Of a stretch of DNA of 64,000 bases, positions 21,997 to 34,200 are shown one piece after another (the first letter of the stretch is position 1; every line of letters begins with the position of its first letter). The notes beneath the pieces are model-generated. The model was given only the letters and a program-made list of their open reading frames with translations. It was not told the DNA's origin and did no database searches. This DNA is from Pleodorina starrii. Lineage: Eukaryota > Chlorophyta > Chlorophyceae > Chlamydomonadales > Volvocaceae. The stretch is taken from NCBI GenBank assembly GCA_030267565.1, contig BRXU01000027.1, positions 1,039,001-1,103,000 of the forward strand, given 5' to 3'. A program made the translations under genes and the position numbers.

Positions 21997-23217
21997 CTAC
22001 TGCGTGCACGCCGCCGCCTCGTTCAGCTCCCGCACCGCCTCCTCCAGCGCCGCCTTGCGCCGCAGCCACCATGCGTACCGCACCGGCTTGTTGACCCGGT
22101 GCGGCCTCGTGAGCGCCTCCGCCAGTGCGCCCAGCGCGCTCCTGGTGACCACCAGCCGGTGGTAGCGCAGCACGTGGTACACCGTCAGCTGCTCCGGCGC
22201 CAGCACCTCCATCACCACCCGCCCCTTGACCATCTTGCGCAGCCGAGCGCCGCCGTCGCGGCCCCCATCGCCGCTATCCACCAGCAGCCAGGTGGAGCCG
22301 AAGCTGCCCGCCGTCAGCTTGTTCAGCCGCTGCTTCAGCTCGTTGTAATCCCGCACCCGCGGCTCTGCGGAGGTCACTCCGCCGCCAGGCGAGGCGGCAG
22401 CGGCCGCCGCGGCGGCGGCGGCGCCTTCGGCGCCGCCACGAAGGCGCAGGAAGTCCTCCACTACGAAGAAGCGGCCCTCGTTGATCTTCGCGGACAGCGC
22501 GCAGCGCATACCCAGCAGCCGCACGGCGCGCGGCAGCCCGTGCGCGTGCGAGCGCGGCAGCGGCGCGTGCGACACGCCGCCGCCCTTCCACAGCGGCGAG
22601 CGGATGGATCCCTGCCGCGCGCGACCGGTCTTTTTCTGCGGCCAGGGCTTGCGGCCGCCGCCGCGCACCTCACCGCGCCGCTTGGCCTTGTGCGTGCCCT
22701 GCTGCCACTTGGCGCGCCAGTAGCGCACCACGCGATGCAGGATGTCCAGTCGCACGGGGACGTTAAACGCGGCGCCTGGGAGGCGCACCAGGCCCAGCGG
22801 CTGCTCGTCGATAGAGTGAACAACGGCCTCAGCGTCTTTGTAGTACTCGATGGGGAAGGGGTACCGCACCGTCAGCGGCCCGCTGCCAGTGGTGGGCGGG
22901 TGCGGCGACATCGCCTCGTCATCGGCGTCGCGTACCACGGATACGAGCCCCGAGCTGCTGCTGCTGTCCGCTGCGCTGGCGGTGGGGAGGAGGGATGCGT
23001 CTCCGCGCGACGCTGCGAGCCGCCGGGAAGGCTGCAGGCCGAAGGGCAACGGCAGGGCGGGTGAGCCCGTCGCAGCGGCGCCGCCGTGAATGAGGTGAGA
23101 AACTGCGCTTCCAAGGAGGCTGCTGCTATTGCTAGACGCTGCTGCAGCAGCGACCGTGGCTTGGCGCCAGGCTGCTGATGCTCCCGCAAGGGCACGCAGC
23201 GCGCCGGCCAGCTGCAT
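21997..23217 (-). CDS. MRPL4: Mitochondrial large-subunit ribosomal protein uL4m
   Basis: Large-subunit protein that lines the upper exit tunnel of the organelle ribosome. A single uninterrupted exon encodes 406 residues. The uL4 signature lies mid-protein: RRGEVRGGGRKPWPQKKTGR followed by ARQGSIRSPLWKGGG, the rRNA-binding loop. Upstream, PLGLVRLPGAAFNVPVRLDI matches the family's first strand and helix. The N-terminal 90 residues are Ala/Ser/Arg-rich with few acidic residues, as in a mitochondrial transit peptide. Spacing around the signature resembles mitochondrial rather than plastid L4. An Ala-rich insertion (about 8-9 Ala) interrupts the C-terminal half. Being intronless is unusual here: every other gene in the window is split. 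It shares a 385-bp divergent promoter with P5CDH. Confidence 0.88.
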   Translation of the reverse strand: MQLAGALRALAGASAAWRQATVAAAAASSNSSSLLGSAVSHLIHGGAAATGSPALPLPFGLQPSRRLAASRGDASLLPTASAADSSSSSGLVSVVRDADDEAMSPHPPTTGSGPLTVRYPFPIEYYKDAEAVVHSIDEQPLGLVRLPGAAFNVPVRLDILHRVVRYWRAKWQQGTHKAKRRGEVRGGGRKPWPQKKTGRARQGSIRSPLWKGGGVSHAPLPRSHAHGLPRAVRLLGMRCALSAKINEGRFFVVEDFLRLRGGAEGAAAAAAAAAASPGGGVTSAEPRVRDYNELKQRLNKLTAGSFGSTWLLVDSGDGGRDGGARLRKMVKGRVVMEVLAPEQLTVYHVLRYHRLVVTRSALGALAEALTRPHRVNKPVRYAWWLRRKAALEEAVRELNEAAACTQ

Positions 23218-23602
23218 GGCGCCTGCGGCCCTATCGACAAACTAGCACCTTGAAAATGTTCCCCCGGTCGATTTATGTAGCGCCAAAAATACAAAGGCGT
23301 CTATGCAGTAATCAAGCACCTATCGGTGTGCGGATGATGAAAATTTAGCTTACAAGATCCTCCCCTAACAACTTAAAGCTTCGGTGTTGCTTTCGAGCAT
23401 ACTGTCGCAACAACAACAGCCTCCGTGAGTCCGTGTACTGCATGTCAACCGCCGAAACGGTTACACGGTGCGTTAGGTCTGATCGTCTGAAACACAAGAG
23501 TAACGAGCTGTTGGGGCACCAATTGTGTAAATTTGTTATTTAGCTGATATCACCCATACAGTTGATACAGCTAGGCACTGACTCGTCATACAAGTCGTCA
23601 TC
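23218..23602. promoter_or_regulatory. Bidirectional promoter region, uL4m / P5CDH
   Basis: 385 bp separate the two start codons, so this must hold both promoters and 5' UTRs. It is AT-richer than its flanks. No individual element was assigned. Confidence 0.55.
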
Positions 23603-26600
23603 ATGTTCGCCCTTCAGGCCCGTGCGCTGGGGCAGGCGCCTGTGCTTGCGCAGCCTCTCTTACAGCTAGCTCGTAATTATAGCGGATGGGCGACTGTGGA
23701 TCCAGAAAAAATGAGCGGCTCGGCACCGGCATCTTGCCGTAACCTGGGTAAGAGAACTTTGTGGGGGCTCTTTAGAGCGAGATCTGGGCTGGAGCATCAC
23801 TGCAAGACCTGGTTGAGTCTCAGTTTGGGCAATACCACGGGGGGAACGGATGCACGTGCGCACTGCTAACTGAACGCCAGCGAAAGTGTACACAGTCTTT
23901 GAAAGGATGCAATAGGAGCGGCAGCACGTGTTGCAGGAAAATCCAGAAACACAGCTTTGAAATGTTATTGTCCTCCCTGGGAAAAGCTGTTCAACGACGA
24001 ACTCACGTTTGTACTGCATGAACTCACGTGGGCTACACCGGCCCGACCGCGCCCTGTCTCCTCCTCCCCTCCGCTCACGGGACACAGTGGGCGGCCGCTG
24101 GGTTCCCAGCGCTTCCTCCCGCCAGCTGCCCGACCCGATGAATGGGGAGCAATTCCTGGGAGTGCCCCACACGCAGCCCGACGAGATCGGGCCCTTCGTG
24201 CAGTCGCTGCGCTCAGTGCCCAAGTCGGGCCTGCACAACCCGCTCAAGGAGCCGCAGAGGTGGGGCCGCAGGGCCGGCCGGCCGGCCGCGTGGTCCGGTC
24301 ACGGCGGCACCTAGTCAACGGCGGGCCGGCGCAGCAACCAGAAAAGCATTCGGGGACACGGGCGTATGCTTGGCATGGAGGTGTATCGGCCGCACGGGGC
24401 TGGGCGAGCCTCGGCACGAGGGCGGGAATGCGGGAAAGGGCATGGGGATCCGGATCTTGGTCAGCCGTGTGGTGGGAACGGAGAGGCTGGCGACAGCGGC
24501 GGCGGCGGTGGCCGTGGAGGGCCGCGGCGGCCAACTGACCGGTCCAGCAGCCCGGCGCTCCTCGGGATGGACGCTGGGGGGTGGCCAGGCTGTCCGACCC
24601 ACATGGGGGGGGGGGTCCCTCAGTCATCCGTCTCGGCGGCTGTCCTTTCCCGACCCAGCTGCCGCTATCTCGGCACGTTCCCTCCAGCCTGCCACCGCCA
24701 CATCGGCGCAACTGCCACCCGTCATCCGCCACCGCATCCCGCGGACCCTCCGCCACTCCCCCTCCCCCTCCTCCTCCTGGGCGACAACCGCCGCCGCCGC
24801 CGCCGTGCCCCTCCCGGCCGTGCCCCTAGGTACCTGCTGTACGGCGACGTGTCGTTCCGGGTGGCTGCCGAGATGCGCAAGCCCGAGGTGGAGCACTTGT
24901 TCGCCCGCCTCATTCAGCGAGTGGCGCCCAAGAGCCTGGCGCAGGCGCTGGGGGAGGTGCGGGTCACTCGCAAGTTCTTTGAGAACTTTGGCGGAGACCA
25001 GGTGGGGCGGAGCGGCATGGGCTAGGCTGGGTCGGGGTGGGCGGCTGGCTGGCGGGTGACTGACGGGGTGGCTTGCTGGCTCGCGGCTTGGCGGCTTCAG
25101 TGGGAGATTGTGGCCGGGGGTGGGTAGGTGGGTGGGTGGGTGAGTGGGTCTGCTCTGCTCTGTTCTGCTGGGGGACCTGTGCGGAGAGCGGCCCAGCCGT
25201 CTGCTCAGCCGTCTGCTCAGCAGGCGGGCATGCATGATGGGCGCCGTCTGGCGGCGGTGCGGCGACCGGGAGGAGTGCGCGGGCTCCCGGAGGAGGGGAG
25301 CAGGTGAGGACGGGGCGGAAAGGGCGGAAAGGGTGAGGAGCCGCGGAACTGCGGCAGCGGCGGCTGGCTGAGTTGCGATGCACTGCGGTGCGGCCCACCG
25401 CCCCCTCCCTCGCGAGCCGCCCACCACGCGCCCCTCCTCCCCCACTCTCGTCCCCTCCCCCTGCTCCTTCCCCCTCCCTCCCTCCCTACCTCCCCCAGGT
25501 CCGCTTCCTGGCCCGCGGCTTCACCAACCCCGGCGACCACCCCGGCCAGACCAGCAGCGGCACCCGTTGGCCGTACGGCCCCGTGGCTCTCATCACCCCC
25601 TTCAACTTCCCTCTTGAGATCCCCGCTCTGCAGCTCATGGGGGCCCTCTACATGGGCAACAAGCCGCTGCTGCACGTGGACCAGAGGGTGCGGGGATGGG
25701 GGGGGCAAGGAGGGAGGGAGGGGGGAGGAGGGAGGGAGGGAGGGGGTCAGAAAGGAGACCGCTGCGGTGGGGCGGAGACGGACGAGGGACAAGGGAAAAG
25801 GGCCGGGCGGGGCGGGGAGTTCAGTTGTGCTGTCCTTGAAAGTGGCGGGGGCGAAGGATGGGGAGGGGATGAGCAGGAATGGGGAAGGATGGGGGATTGG
25901 TCGGTTACTCTTGTTTAAGCTGGTTTCTTGCTCGGCTCGTTTTCCGGTATTGTAAAAGGAAAGGGGGAGGGAGGGGGTTAGGAAGGGGGAGGGGGGCACC
26001 ACCGGTTCGCAGCCACGCAGCGCGATCCTCCCCGCCAAACCCCCCTCGGGGCTAGAGGAATCTCGGGAGGAGGATGTCTGCGGGGAAAGATAGGAAAGGG
26101 GGAAGGAGGTGGGTGGGTTTGCGGACAGGCGGCGTGTGCTGCGCTGCTAGCGGCGGCCGGTGGGAAGGGGTATCAACGAACCAGAAACCCAACACTACCC
26201 CGCCGCCGGCCCTTCCCTTCCCTTTCCCCCTTCTCCGCTGCGAAATTGTCTTTATACCCCCCCCCCCGACTGCCCCCTCCCTCCCTCCAGGTGAGTGTGG
26301 TCGCTGAGCAGCTGCTTCGGCTGCTGCACCACTGCGGCATGCCGACCAGCGATGTGGACCTGCTGCACGGCCCCGGGGCCACCATGGGGGAGGTCATCCG
26401 GGCGGCTGAGCCCCGCTCCACACTCTTCACGGGCAGCCAGAGAGTGGCAGAGCGGCTGGCGGTGGAGACACACGGAAAGGTGGGGCACGGGGGCGGGAGG
26501 GAGAGGCGGGGGGAGGGGCGGGAGTGGAGTGGAGTGAAGTGGAGTGGGGGCGGGGGGAGATGGGGGGACGGCGCGGAGGAGAGGGGGGCCAGCGGATGAC

Positions 26601-29265
26601 CTCCCCGTTGAACCAGACAGCGATTCATGACGTCTGCTGGTGCGAAGAAGGGAGGGAGGAGATGGGGGGTTGCGGCACTGCTTGAACTCAGCAGGCGCCC
26701 CAACAGGCCCACTGGGAAAAGGCTGGCGTGTGTTTTGCCGGAAGGGGATGTAAGGGGGTGTCACGTCCATCTGGCCCTCGCCGTTTCGGCCCTCGCTGCC
26801 TGACTTCGCCGCACTGACCAGCGCGTACTGTGTGCATGATGTGTGAACGATGTGTACATGATGTGTGCATGATGTGGTGCATGATGTGGTGCATGATGCG
26901 GGCCGGCTGCCCCCTCCCCCACAGGTGTTTTTGGAGGACGCGGGCTTCGACTGGAAGATCCTGGGCCCCGACGTGCGCGAGCTGGACTACGTGGCCTGGC
27001 AGTGCGACCAGGACGCGTACGCCTGCTCCGGACAGAAGTGCAGCGCTCAGTCCATCCTGTTCGCACACAGGCACGCGACCGCGCACCTGACCGCGCACCT
27101 GACCGCGGACGCCTGTGTGGTGTGCGCCTGTGTGGAACCCGACTGGGGCGACAGCGACTGGAGGGAGGGGGTGACGCACCTTTGGACTTATAAACCGTTG
27201 GGGGCCCTCACACGGCCACACGGGGTAGGGGGGGGCGGCGGCGTGTGGAGGGAGGACGCGCCAGGGAGCGCAGTGGTGGTGGTGATGGTGGCGGGGGGCC
27301 GCTCGCCACGCCCTAGGCCCTTCCCAGGGCGGGCCTGCCTGCCCTCCAGCCTGACCCTGTACCCGGGCAGCCCGGTGGGTCCCACCTCTCCCACACCCAC
27401 ACCCACAGCCGCCATGTCCTGTCCGCAAGCCCGCGCCCGCCAATCCTCGCCGCTCCGCCTCACCCGCTCCTTTCCTCTGCCGCCCTCCCCCCCCTCCCAT
27501 ATCACTCCCTGAACCCCCCCCTCTCTCCCTCCCCCCTTCAGCAACTGGGTGTCCGCGGGTCTGTTGGACCGACTGGCTGCTGCGGCCTCCCGCCGGCGGC
27601 TGTCCGACCTCACTGTGGGCCCCGTACTCAGTTGGACCACCGGGGCTATTCTGGAGCACACCAAGAAGCTGCTGGCCATTCCGGGTGGGGGATGGGGAGG
27701 ATTGGGGGGGAGATGACCGGAGGGCCGGGGGGTGAAGAAGAGGGGTGCACACCCCCATGCCATCCCACCCATCCCATCCCGGGCAAGGCTCGGCTCGACT
27801 CGCTCGGCTCGGCCGGGTCAGCCCGCGACCCGGTCTCTTCCGCCCGCTGGCCCGAGAGACCCCTCCTCGGAAAGGGCGTGGATAGACTGCTCGACTGAGC
27901 CTTACCCCGCACCCCCCCTTCGCCCCCGCGCCGCACCCCGCCCCTCCCGCCTCCTGCTCGCCCCCAGGCGCCAAGCTGCTGTTCGGTGGCAAGCCGCTGA
28001 GCGGACACTCCATCCCCGAGGTGTACGGCGCCGTGGAGCCCACCGCCGTGTTCGTACCTCTGGATCAGGCTCTCAAGGCCGAGCACTTCCCCGCGGTGAC
28101 CACGGAGGTGTTCGGGCCCTTCCAGGTGAGCGGGGGGGGGGGGGACGGGACGGCGGGTGGTGGGTGGCGGGTGGTTTGACGGGGGCCGGGCGCTGGGGCT
28201 GGGGGCGGCAGGTTGGAGACGCCCCAGGGATTGAGCGGGGGGGAGGGATGGTACATGGCAGGGTTGACGCCGACGTCCTCGGCCTCCCCGGTACCGTACC
28301 TCCTCCGGTACCGTACCTCCTCCGGTGCCGTACCTCCTCCGGTGCCGTACCTCCTCCGGTACCGTACCTCCTCCGGTACCGTACCTCCTCCGGTGCCGTA
28401 CCTCCTCCGGTACCGTACCTCCTCCGGTGCCGTACCTCCTCCGGTGCCGTACCTCCTCCGGTGCCGTACCTCCTCCGGTGCCGTACCGCTTGTGTCCGCC
28501 AGGTGCTGACTGGCTAACTTTGCTTGTGTCACGGCCCCGGTCCGGACATCCGACGGCGCTCGACTCAACCCCATCCCGGCTCGTCCACCCCATCCCGTCC
28601 CCCTGCTCCCGCCTGTTCCCGCCCGTTCAGGTGGTGACCGAGTGGCGCGACGACCAACTGCCTCTGGTTCTGTCCGCGTGTGAGCGCATGAGCCACCACC
28701 TGACTGCCGCGGTGGTGTCCAACGATATCTCCTTCGTGCAGCACGTGCTGGCACACACGGTCAACGGAACCACCTATGCGGGCATCCGCGCCAGGACCAC
28801 AGGTATGTGGGGGGGGATGGAGGTGGGGAGGGGGGGGGGGGAGGGGGGGAGGGGGGGTGGGGGGGAGGGGGGGACCTGAAGACGGACAGGTGGGGGGCCG
28901 CGGGGAGGTGGGGGCGGCAGTCAAGACGGGGCGTTGGCTTTCATTGGGCTGTGAAGGGCCGGGGTCGGGGCAGGGAGGGCTTGGCATTAGGTGGACGCTG
29001 TGGGTTCGCAATTCCCGTGCGGCCCAGCGAGCTCCATTCTCCTCCCCCCCCCTTCCCCCCGCTCCTGACCGTCAACCCCTCCCTCTCCACCCCTGCCCCG
29101 CTGCCCGCAGGTGCCCCCCAGAACCACTGGTTCGGCCCCGCCGGAGACCCCCGCGGCGCCGGCATCGGCACCCCGGAGGCCATCCGCCTGGTGTGGTCGT
29201 GCCACCGGGAGATCATCACCGACTTCGGGCCAGTGCCGCCCGCCGCGTCGCTGGTGCAGTCGTAG
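23603..29265 (+). CDS. P5CDH: Delta-1-pyrroline-5-carboxylate dehydrogenase, mitochondrial (ALDH12)
   Basis: Oxidises glutamate semialdehyde/P5C to glutamate with NAD+, the second step of proline catabolism in the mitochondrial matrix. Ten exons: 23603-23747, 24088-24259, 24830-25001, 25499-25687, 26291-26479, 26925-27070, 27542-27684, 27968-28125, 28631-28802, 29111-29265; 546 residues (Arabidopsis about 556). The N-terminus is a short transit peptide ending near NYSGWATVD. Conserved features: WPYGPVALITPFNFPLEIPA, the cofactor segment LFTGSQRVAERLA, the catalytic Cys328 in SGQKCSAQS, TTEVFGPFQ and NHWFGPAGDPRGAGIGTPEA. These fit the plant ALDH12 branch better than animal ALDH4. The intron after exon 6 appears to use a GC donor. 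Intron 8 contains a 17-bp minisatellite. Assignment is secure. Confidence 0.95.
28296..28482 (+). repeat. 17-bp minisatellite, 11 copies
   Basis: Eleven head-to-tail copies of GTACCTCCTCCGGTRCC in intron 8 of P5CDH. The only variation is A or G at position 15. The array is open in several frames and creates false repeat-protein ORFs on both strands. Confidence 0.95.
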
Positions 29266-31233
29266 AGGGCGTGAGGAGCGCTGCGGCAGAGATGGGCCCC
29301 GGGACTGACAGACTGATGGCATCAGCGACCCATGGGACACGGTCGCACGGCGCTAGCCCAGGTTGGGCGCGAAAGCCGGTCCCGGGGCCCGGGCCATGTT
29401 CGTCGCCATGTGGGTGCACGTAGTCACCCGCCTTGCGTCTCGCCTCGCCTCGCCTCGTCTCGTCCCGACACCGCTCGTTATGTAGATGTGAGGAGCGCTG
29501 ACATCCCTGTGGGTGCCGGGGCGTGTTGGCTGCCAGCGGCCTGGCCTCGGGCGCCACAGGCCGCCGGCTGAGCGCCGCGAGCAGCAGCGGCTCTCGGCCA
29601 GCGCCGGGATTACTTCTGACCCACCCATTTTAGGTATCTTGCGGCTTCCGTAACGCACATTTTGTAGGCCTTGACGTGTTACCGCATGCGGGGTGATTGT
29701 TGCTGCAGCTGCTGTTTAAATGATTTCCCCGTCATTTTCTCCTTACGCGCTGCCGAGAGCCTGGGCCGATGTGAACGGTTCGACGGTTCAAGAAACGCGG
29801 TGCGAAGAGGCGGCCGCCTGGGCTCATTGCACGGGTGACAAGGGCGGGGGGGCGGGGGAGGGGGGGTTGCGGCTGAGCACGCGGTGGCAGACAGCGGAGG
29901 TGTGGCTGGTACACTGGTCTTGCCGAGGGGCTGGGCTGGATGGGCTAGGGGGTTTGGCTCCCGGCGGCGGGGATGGCTGGTGCGCCCACCCACCGATCTG
30001 GCAGCCAATGCAAACGGGGCACGGGACTGGGAGAGTCATGTGGGGTTCTGGAGGCAATGTGAGAGTGGTGTACGTGGGCGTGTGCAGCGGCTGCTGCTCG
30101 GGGCTGTGCAGGTTGCGTGTGCGCTGTGCGTGGTGATGTTGCATGACTCGACTTGGCTTGAGGTGAGGACGTTTTCATGACGGCGACACACGGGCTGGAT
30201 ACGGTACATAACAGGCTGCTGCGGCGACTCGTGGCCTGGCCCCGGCGAGTGAACGGAATATGGGTGGGCTGGAGGGTGAGGAGGCGAGGTTTGAGCCAAC
30301 GTTGGGGTCGGCGGATCTGGTGTGCAGATCCGGGCTGGTAAGCTCGACTTCCTTGCACCTGGTCCGAGCACACGATTCGGCAAATGCACACACCGCCGAA
30401 TGTGGACACAGGAGGCGCACCTGTAACACACCTGTTAACACAGCCGAGCACCCCAAACGGCTTCGGCACAGCGAATGGAGCCATCAGAGCCCCCCCTCCC
30501 TCCCTCCCCCCTCCCCCCCTCCCACCCGGTAGAGAGTCGCAGCCTTGACCTCTGCGGCTGCGAGGTTCCCGGCGAACCGGTCATCACGCTGTACACACCC
30601 CGCTCCCACCACCATCACGCCCCTCGTGCACGTGATCACGTGGAGCGGCATTGCACCCGCATATACCCCAATAACCTCTATTCCCGCTGCCGCGCATACG
30701 GTAGCTTCGCAGGATCGCGTTAGGGACCAACGGAACCAATCACTTCGCCTCCCCTCCCCTCATCGCCCTCCTCTCCCGCCATTCCGCACAGAGAGCACGG
30801 ACGAGCCAGCCCGCTGGCTTCAGGACAGTCAGGTCCCGACAGCGGCCCGTCCAGCCCTCAAAACAAAATGTGCCTTCTAACGGGTACGACCCGCAACACC
30901 GGCGTGGACGTGAATCCACATGTGTCTCCGGGGCGGGTGGACAGCCGTACGCGGGGCGCCCGCTCACATGACCCGGCGCTGTCCTTCCACGGAAAGGCCA
31001 TACACAACATCACACCAGTTTCTTAATGGCGAGGTACCGTACATGAGGACGCGCTCGCGGCGCCTCTCAGCGGCTCAAATCCACTCTCGCCTGTTGCTCA
31101 CCCCCCGGAACGTCCGTCACGACTCTCCGTCCTGGTCACGCGCCATTCAGTGCACCCTCCAGCGCCTTATCGGGTCCCTAACCTATCCTTCTCTCTGTAT
31201 GTCACTCGCAAACACAAAATCCCCAAGCCGCAC
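29266..31233. other. Convergent intergenic region, P5CDH / coiled-coil gene
   Basis: About 2 kb between two converging stop codons. No gene recognised. Open frames are short and lack start context or splice-supported extension. A plus-strand TGTAA at 30422-30426 is 1.16 kb from the P5CDH stop; whether it serves that gene is uncertain. Confidence 0.6.
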
Positions 31234-34200
31234 TCACTCCACCACGTCCTGCTCCTCCTCGTCAACGAGCGCCCCCGAGTGCTTTTCTGCCTCGTTTGCA
31301 CCGTTCGCCGCCACATCACCGCTGGCCGCACCCGCGTCCGCCGCCTCGGCGCCAGTCACCGTGTCCGTGACAGCCCCGGCTGTGGTGGTGGCCGCGCCCG
31401 CGTCCGCGCCGCCCGCACCCACACCAGCCGCAGCCCCGGCGGCATAGCCAGAGCCGCCAGCCAGCCCCGCGTCGCCGCCCTTGTTCTGCAGCTCCTTCGC
31501 GAAGCGCGCGTGCATGCGCGCAAAGCGGCCCCTGCCGGCCCCGAGCATGCGGCTCCGCGCGCCGCCCGCCGCCCGACCACCCGCCGCCGCCTCCGCGTCG
31601 CCGCGCCCGCGCCGCGCCAGCGCGTCCGCGGCCCCCGCCAAGCCGCCGACGTCACCGGCGGCGGAGGAGGAGGACGTAGATGCGTCGGCCCCGGCGGCAC
31701 CGCCGCTCGTGGCCGCCGCGCCCGTGGTGCTGCCAGCGCCACTGGCGGGGTCGTCCTCTCCGGCCGCCTTGGCTCCCGCTGATGATGAGGCGGTGGTGGC
31801 GATCAGTCCGTTCACCACGTCCAGAGCCGCCGTGCTGTTGATGCCGGCAGCGGCCGCTGCACCGCTGGCGTTGCCGGCGGCGGCGCCGGTGGTCGTTGCA
31901 GAGGCGTTGGCGGAGGAGGACTCCAGGCCGGCGCCCGTGCCCGCAGCAGCGGTGGACCTGCGCGGCCAGGGCGGACAGTGCGTTAAAGAACACGTTTGCG
32001 GGTTGTTGTTCGCTTTTATGGGGGGGGGTGTCAACCCCTTGCCCACCAGTGCGGCAGCAGCATCCCCTTCCGCACTCACCCAGCCTCAGCCGTGCCCGTG
32101 CCGTTGGCGCTGCCGCTGCTGGCTCCTGCCGCTGCGGGGGTCTCCACCGTCACCGTCTTCGCCCCCGCCGCCCCGGTGGCACCGCCGGCGCCGCTGCCGC
32201 CGCTGGCCACCTCCTCCCCATCGTCCAGCGTCAGGCTGACGTGCTCGCGAACAAGCTGACCGTCCTCTTCGGCGGCGGTTCCGACGTCAGCAGCAGCACT
32301 GGTGGTCGAAGCGGCAGTGCTGGCGGCAGCGGAGGAGGAGGTGGCCCCTTCTGCGCCCGTTGTCGCTGCTGAGCCCGCGGCCGTCCGCGCCCGGGCTGCC
32401 GCCACGGCATCCTTGCCCGAGCCCACCGCGTGCTGGAAGCCGCCCGCAAAGCCGCCCGCGCCCATTTGCGCCCCGTTGCCCGCGCCCCGCTCTCCCACGG
32501 TCGCCTTGTCCGCCGCGGAGGCGCCCGCTCCGGCCCCTGCCACAGCGCCGGCAGCCTCCGCAGCCCCCGCACTCGTATTCGCTGCCGCCGCACCCGCACC
32601 GCTGCCTGCGACCGTCCCGGCCGCCGACCCTGCCGCTGCCCCAGTCCCGGCCCCAGCCGCCGACGCAACCGGCGCCATGCCCGCGCCAGTGGCGGTGGTG
32701 GTGCCTTCCGCCCCAGCCCCAGCTCCTGCCGCCGTCCCGGCCGCCGCCAACCCAGTCGACCCGGCCGCCGCCAACCCAGTCGACCCGGCCGCCCCCCCTG
32801 CCGCCGCCGATCCCCTCTTGAGGCTGTCCACAGTGTCCTGCAGCGCCCGGTGCGCCTCCAGAGCCTCCGACACGGCGGCGGTCTGCTGCTGCAGCGCAGA
32901 CAGGGTGGAGTTCTGGTGCACCGCCAGCTGGTCAGCCAGGGTCTTGAGGGCGCTGTTGTGGGAGTCCAGCTTGGCGGCGAGCTGGGGGAAGGGGGTGGGA
33001 GAGGGGCAGAGAGGGCGGGGATGGAGGGAGGGGGCGGAGGGGGGTGAGCAAGGGGGACCGGACCAGCGCGTGAGGGTGACGGCCGGGACGGGTCGGAGCG
33101 GAGCGGTGAAGAGCAAGTTAGCAATTCAGCGACGACGCAGCCCAAGAGCCGGGGGTGCGCAAGGTCGAGCGATCTGCAGTTCTTCGCGGGGCGGACACGT
33201 CACACACACATAGCTGCTGTGCATACGCCGGCCGCGCCCCTTCTGCATGCGCGCGCACAGAACACACGTCGCGACCAGGCCAGGACAGTAGCACTCCGGG
33301 TCCGGTCGAGGTGCTCGGCGGCTTGCGGAGCGCAGGATCCCCACCCACCCACCCCACCCACCCCCGCCGCCGCCCAGCCCTTCCCACCAACCGTGTCGCC
33401 CTCCCGCATCGCTGCGGTATCATCCTTTTTACCCCTCCCTCCCTCCCTCCCGCAACAAACACACACACCACACCACACACACCACACGCACACGCACCTT
33501 GCTGGTGGTGTTCTCCAGCTCCGTCAGTCGGGAGCCCAGGTCCGTCAGCGCCTCCTTGCCGCTGGACTGGCCCCGGGACAGATCCGCCAGCTGGGAGGAC
33601 AGCCCCGCCACATCCTGGGCCTGTTTCTGGACTTGCTGCGGTCAGGAGAGGAGAGGGGGCGAGAGGGGGGGTCTAAGTGCAATGCGAAGGAGGACGAGAG
33701 AACTGGCCGGCCGGCCACAGGGCGGGGCAGGCGGAAGGCGGGCGCCATTGAGGGTGTAATCGCCGGCAGCTTCTCCGTCGGGTGCGTGGCCTGTGCGGCA
33801 AGGCAGCCCCCCAGCCGGCGGTGGTGGTGATAGTGGTAAGTGTGGTCGTATGCCGGTCGGAAGCGTGACAAGGGGGGGAGGGCTGATGCAGACGCGCTGT
33901 GTTAAACCGTTTCTCCGAGTGGGGGTCACCCCGTGCCTTGAGAGTCCATTCATCCACCCTCCTTGAGAGCCTGGCGCACCTCCTGCAGCTTCGCGGTGGC
34001 ATTGGCGGCCTGCATCGCCTCAATCTTCGACTGCATGTTTGCGAGCCCGAAGATAGCGTTGGAGACCTGGAGAGGGTGGGGGACGGAAAACGGGTGTGGG
34101 CGCAAAGCGTCACAGGAGCCTTTTCAGGACGCCGGGTGCTTCTGCCCTAGGCGCGAGTTGTCGGTGCATCTGGGTCGAGATGATTTTGGATTTGGGCATC

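Noticed and set aside
21883..23064. 393-codon plus-strand ORF opposite uL4m
   Set aside because: Antisense shadow of the intronless uL4m gene; composition is Arg/His/Gln-rich and no motif is recognisable.
25217..26038. 273-codon minus-strand Pro/Leu/Ser ORF across P5CDH exon 4 and its flanking introns
   Set aside because: Spans intron polypyrimidine tracts and an antisense exon; no independent evidence.
28296..28482. CRISPR-like array
   Set aside because: Units are directly adjacent with no spacers, in a eukaryotic intron; it is a minisatellite.
28213..28879. Pro/Tyr/Leu or Arg/Tyr repeat proteins over the minisatellite
   Set aside because: The 17-bp unit is not a multiple of three and is open in several frames on both strands; it lies within a well-supported P5CDH intron.
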